This document shows positions 6,165-8,001 of a DNA stretch of 8,001 nt, one piece after another. Within the stretch, counting starts at the first letter, position 1; each line of letters begins with the position of its first letter. Both the position numbers and the translations under genes were made by a program. This stretch comes from an uncultured Verrucomicrobiota bacterium (GTDB lineage Bacteria > Verrucomicrobiota > Verrucomicrobiia > Palsa-1439): the NCBI GenBank assembly GCA_903825695.1, contig CAIKBP010000114.1, positions 1-8,001 on the forward strand. The letters run 5' to 3'. The notes beneath the pieces are model-generated. The model did not search any database. It had not been told where the DNA came from and saw only the letters and a program-made list of their open reading frames with translations.

Positions 6165-7425
6165 CGGCGGCCAGTTGACATACTTTGGCCTCACCGGCAT
6201 GTCCAACTCCGTGGCATTTGGAATCAACAACTTGGGCCAGGTCGTTGGAACGGCTTGGACGTCGTTATACCCCGATCCTGTGCAAGCGGCGATCCTGTAT
6301 AGCGGTGGCCAAACGGTCGATTTGAACAACTTAATCCCAACCAATTCCGGGTGGCAGTTGTTAAGCGCAACTGCCATCAACAATGTGGGACAGATTGTCG
6401 GGATGGGGAACAACGGCGCTTTCCTTCTCACTCCGCTTCCGCCCACCGTTAGCTTTACTGCGGATCCAACTAATGGAGTTGCGTGGTTGACGGTGAACTT
6501 CACAGATACATCGGCGGGAAACATCACGAACCGGTCCTGGAGTTTTGGCGATGGCGGCCTCAGCAGCGCTGTCAATCCGACCTATACGTACAGCAACGCT
6601 GGCGTGTTCGCGGTGAGTCTGACGGCATTTGGCCTCGGTGGGCAGAACACGTTGACCCAAACGAACATGATAACGGTTACATCCAATCATCCGCCTGTAA
6701 TCACGTTGGGGCCTGGGGTGACTAATGCCATACAGGTGGGTGGCCTAACGATTGTGATTGCGGGTGAGACGAACGTCTTCACTGTCGGCGCGGATGGTGA
6801 GAATGGCGCTCCTGTGAGTTACGAGTGGTTATTTGGCGATGGTGTGACGAATGCGTGGTCATCATCGAACTCAGTGGAGCATGCTTACGGTACAAATTGC
6901 GGTCCGTATCAGGTAAGTGTGGTGATAACCGATGGGAAAGAAGAGCCTATTATCAGTAACATAATGGTTACGGTGGCTTGTGAGTTGATCATCACCAAGC
7001 TGCAGGCGACATTGAACTTCGCCAAGACAAACTCGGACAGTTGCACCCTGTCTGCGACGCTTGTTGATCTCGGTGCGGGCTATGATTTAACCAACAAGGT
7101 AATGACTGCGGACGTTGGCGGGGCGCAGGTGCCATTCCAGTTGGACGGAAAAGGAAAAGGGAAAGGGAAAGGCGTGAGCGGTTTTGGGAGTTGCAAGCTG
7201 GCGTACAACAAGAGGACGCATCTTTGGACTTTGACCGCCAAACTGGCGAAGGGCACGTGGCGGACGCCGTGGTTGAATTATAGCATGATCAATTCAAACA
7301 TATCCAAGCCAGGCGTCGTGATAACGAATTTCCCGGCGATTGTCGCGCTGGACACCGAAGCGTTCATGGGGACGACGAACCTGCATTACACGGCGAAGCA
7401 CGACAAATCCGGTTCGGCGAAGTAA
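6055..7425 (+). CDS. HAF-repeat / PKD-domain secreted protein, 3' part
   Basis: This open frame reaches back to a GTG at 6055, but genuine protein sequence starts only after the G run at about 6115, so it is best read as the C-terminal part of the gene starting at 5472. Rejoined by removing one G, the product would be about 650 residues. Two further HAF units come first (FGINNLGQVVG and TAINNVGQIVG). The first PKD domain (about 6439-6678) has WSFGDGG and NPTYTYSNAGVFAVSLT. The second (about 6685-6978) has YEWLFGDGVTNAW and VEHAYGTNCGPYQVSVVITDG. PKD domains are beta-sandwich spacers typical of surface and secreted proteins. The last 140 residues form an unassigned beta-rich module with a GKGKGKGKG loop and two cysteines (SDSC, FGSC). 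I see no PEP-CTERM, LPXTG or Por-sorting signal at the C-terminus, so retention is not explained. Confidence 0.8.
   Translation: MPARLGASTILARSSVIQARGGAYRGASGNGTAFLYSGGQLTYFGLTGMSNSVAFGINNLGQVVGTAWTSLYPDPVQAAILYSGGQTVDLNNLIPTNSGWQLLSATAINNVGQIVGMGNNGAFLLTPLPPTVSFTADPTNGVAWLTVNFTDTSAGNITNRSWSFGDGGLSSAVNPTYTYSNAGVFAVSLTAFGLGGQNTLTQTNMITVTSNHPPVITLGPGVTNAIQVGGLTIVIAGETNVFTVGADGENGAPVSYEWLFGDGVTNAWSSSNSVEHAYGTNCGPYQVSVVITDGKEEPIISNIMVTVACELIITKLQATLNFAKTNSDSCTLSATLVDLGAGYDLTNKVMTADVGGAQVPFQLDGKGKGKGKGVSGFGSCKLAYNKRTHLWTLTAKLAKGTWRTPWLNYSMINSNISKPGVVITNFPAIVALDTEAFMGTTNLHYTAKHDKSGSAK
6113..6119 (+). other. G7 homopolymer at the frame break of the HAF/PKD gene
   Basis: Seven consecutive G follow CCC. 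Upstream codons read TCA GGC CCG GGG GGG TGC and lead to a stop 45 bases later. With six G the frame reads through GGA, GTA-free codons for AYRGASGNGTAFLYSGGQ, matching the HAF pattern of the flanks. This is either a consensus error, a true inactivating insertion, or a contingency tract. A -1 ribosomal slip would give the wrong frame; the needed change is +1, or loss of one G in the transcript. Confidence 0.85.
7147..7173 (+). repeat. Purine hexamer microsatellite coding Gly-Lys repeats
   Basis: Two GGAAAA units are followed by two GGGAAA units and a final GGC, coding GKGKGKGKG in the C-terminal module of the HAF/PKD protein. Every change of one hexamer adds or removes one Gly-Lys pair in frame, so copy number could vary among strains. 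Confidence 0.85.
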
Positions 7426-7435
7426 TTCCACCTTC

Positions 7436-7469
7436 GTCCCGCAGACGCGGGACTACGGCGGACACGCCG
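7436..7469. terminator. Twin hairpins between convergent genes (possible terminator or palindromic repeat)
   Basis: A perfect 7-bp stem (7436-7442 GTCCCGC with 7447-7453 GCGGGAC, loop AGAC) is followed two bases later by a 5-bp stem (7456-7460 CGGCG with 7465-7469 CGCCG, loop GACA). They lie between the stops of the HAF/PKD gene and accA, where a bidirectional terminator is expected. No T run follows on either strand, so classical Rho-independent termination is doubtful. A dispersed intergenic palindrome is an equally good reading. Confidence 0.45.
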
Positions 7470-7485
7470 GCGGACTGCAGCACGG

Positions 7486-8001
7486 TTAGGCTGCCGCTGT
7501 TTTGCGTGGCGATTTCTTTGCGCGGGAACGTTTCATGGAGGGTTCCCCTTGTCCGAAGATGCCGAACTTGCGGAACCGTTTGTAGCGCGCGTCCAGCAGA
7601 TCCGTGGTCTTCTCCGCCAGCAACTCGTGGAGATGTTTCAGGAGAACTTTTTTCAGGGAGTTAGCCGTGGCATCGTAGTCTTTATGGGCGCCACCGGGCG
7701 GCTCGGGGATGATTTCGTCCACGACACCGAACTCCAGCAGGTCTTTGGCGGACAATCGCAGCGCTTCGGCGGCTTGTGGCGCATTGGCGCGATCTTTCCA
7801 CAAAATCGCAGCGCAACCTTCCGGCGAGATGACGGAATAATAGGCGTTCTCCAGAATCAGCACACGGTTGCATACGCCGATGCCGAGCGCGCCGCCCGAA
7901 CCGCCTTCGCCGACAATCACGGCGACCATCGGCACCTTCAGCGCCATCATCTCGCGCAGGTTGACGGCGATGGCCTCGGCGATGTGGCGTTCCTCAGCGC
8001 C
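7486..8001 (-). CDS. accA: AccA, acetyl-CoA carboxylase carboxyltransferase subunit alpha (C-terminal part)
   Basis: The minus strand is open from the window edge to a TAA at 7486-7488, giving the last 171 residues. The first visible residues, GAEERHIAEAIAVNLREM, continue directly into the Met codon at 7950, so that Met is internal and the gene runs on beyond 8001. AccA with AccD transfers CO2 from biotin on AccB to acetyl-CoA, making malonyl-CoA for fatty acid synthesis in the cytoplasm. Diagnostic segments are VIVGEGGSGGALGIG (glycine-rich carbonyl-binding loop), YYSVISPEGCAAILWKD, APQAAEALRLSAKDLLEFG, VVDEIIPEPPGGAH and ARYKRFRKFG. The E. coli protein ends soon after the last of these, whereas this one adds about 20 residues rich in Lys and Arg (KRSRAKKSPRKTAAA). 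It is convergent with the HAF/PKD gene. Confidence 0.97.
   Translation of the reverse strand, partial: GAEERHIAEAIAVNLREMMALKVPMVAVIVGEGGSGGALGIGVCNRVLILENAYYSVISPEGCAAILWKDRANAPQAAEALRLSAKDLLEFGVVDEIIPEPPGGAHKDYDATANSLKKVLLKHLHELLAEKTTDLLDARYKRFRKFGIFGQGEPSMKRSRAKKSPRKTAAA

Overview
The window looks like a chromosomal segment of a Verrucomicrobiota bacterium, most probably from the Pedosphaera/Limisphaerales side, although that finer placement is inference. The strongest clue is a 50-residue basic protein at 3318-3470. It matches, from memory, a small protein family shared by Verrucomicrobia and Chlamydiae. The DNA is moderately GC-rich and Shine-Dalgarno sites are mostly weak or absent. Secreted TPR, SH3, PKD and HAF-repeat proteins are common in that phylum.

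Region 1 (1-160) holds no gene I can defend. Region 2 (161-3304) is a tight plus-strand operon of four genes: a HAD-superfamily phosphohydrolase, the trimeric CutA1 protein, an exported HEAT-thioredoxin-like-TPR protein, and an exported protein made almost entirely of TPR repeats. All three junctions are 4-bp stop/start overlaps (ATGA, ATGA, GTGA), so translational coupling is likely. The first two products should be cytoplasmic and the last two periplasmic. Region 3 (3318-4540) holds the small basic protein and then an exported protein with two bacterial SH3 modules. The latter sits behind the only strong Shine-Dalgarno sequence in the window.

Region 4 (4552-5445) is a complete folD, the bifunctional methylene-tetrahydrofolate dehydrogenase/cyclohydrolase. 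Its codon usage differs visibly from the genes to its left. Region 5 (5472-7425) is a large exported protein of about 650 residues: a signal peptide, at least seven HAF-type repeats, two PKD domains and a beta-rich C-terminal module. It is split into two frames at a run of seven G (6113-6119). Removing one G restores a single reading frame that continues the repeat pattern. Region 6 (7426-8001) has two adjacent palindromes between convergent genes, then the C-terminal 171 residues of AccA (acetyl-CoA carboxylase carboxyltransferase alpha) on the minus strand, cut by the window edge.

folD and accA are core metabolism, and the rest is mostly cell-envelope material of unknown exact role. I see no CRISPR array, transposase, integrase, phage gene, tRNA or rRNA. 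I do not see a clearly new multi-gene system. The points most worth following are the G7 frame break in the HAF/PKD protein, the HEAT/redox-dead thioredoxin/TPR fusion with its coupled operon, and the unassigned C-terminal modules of the two secreted proteins.
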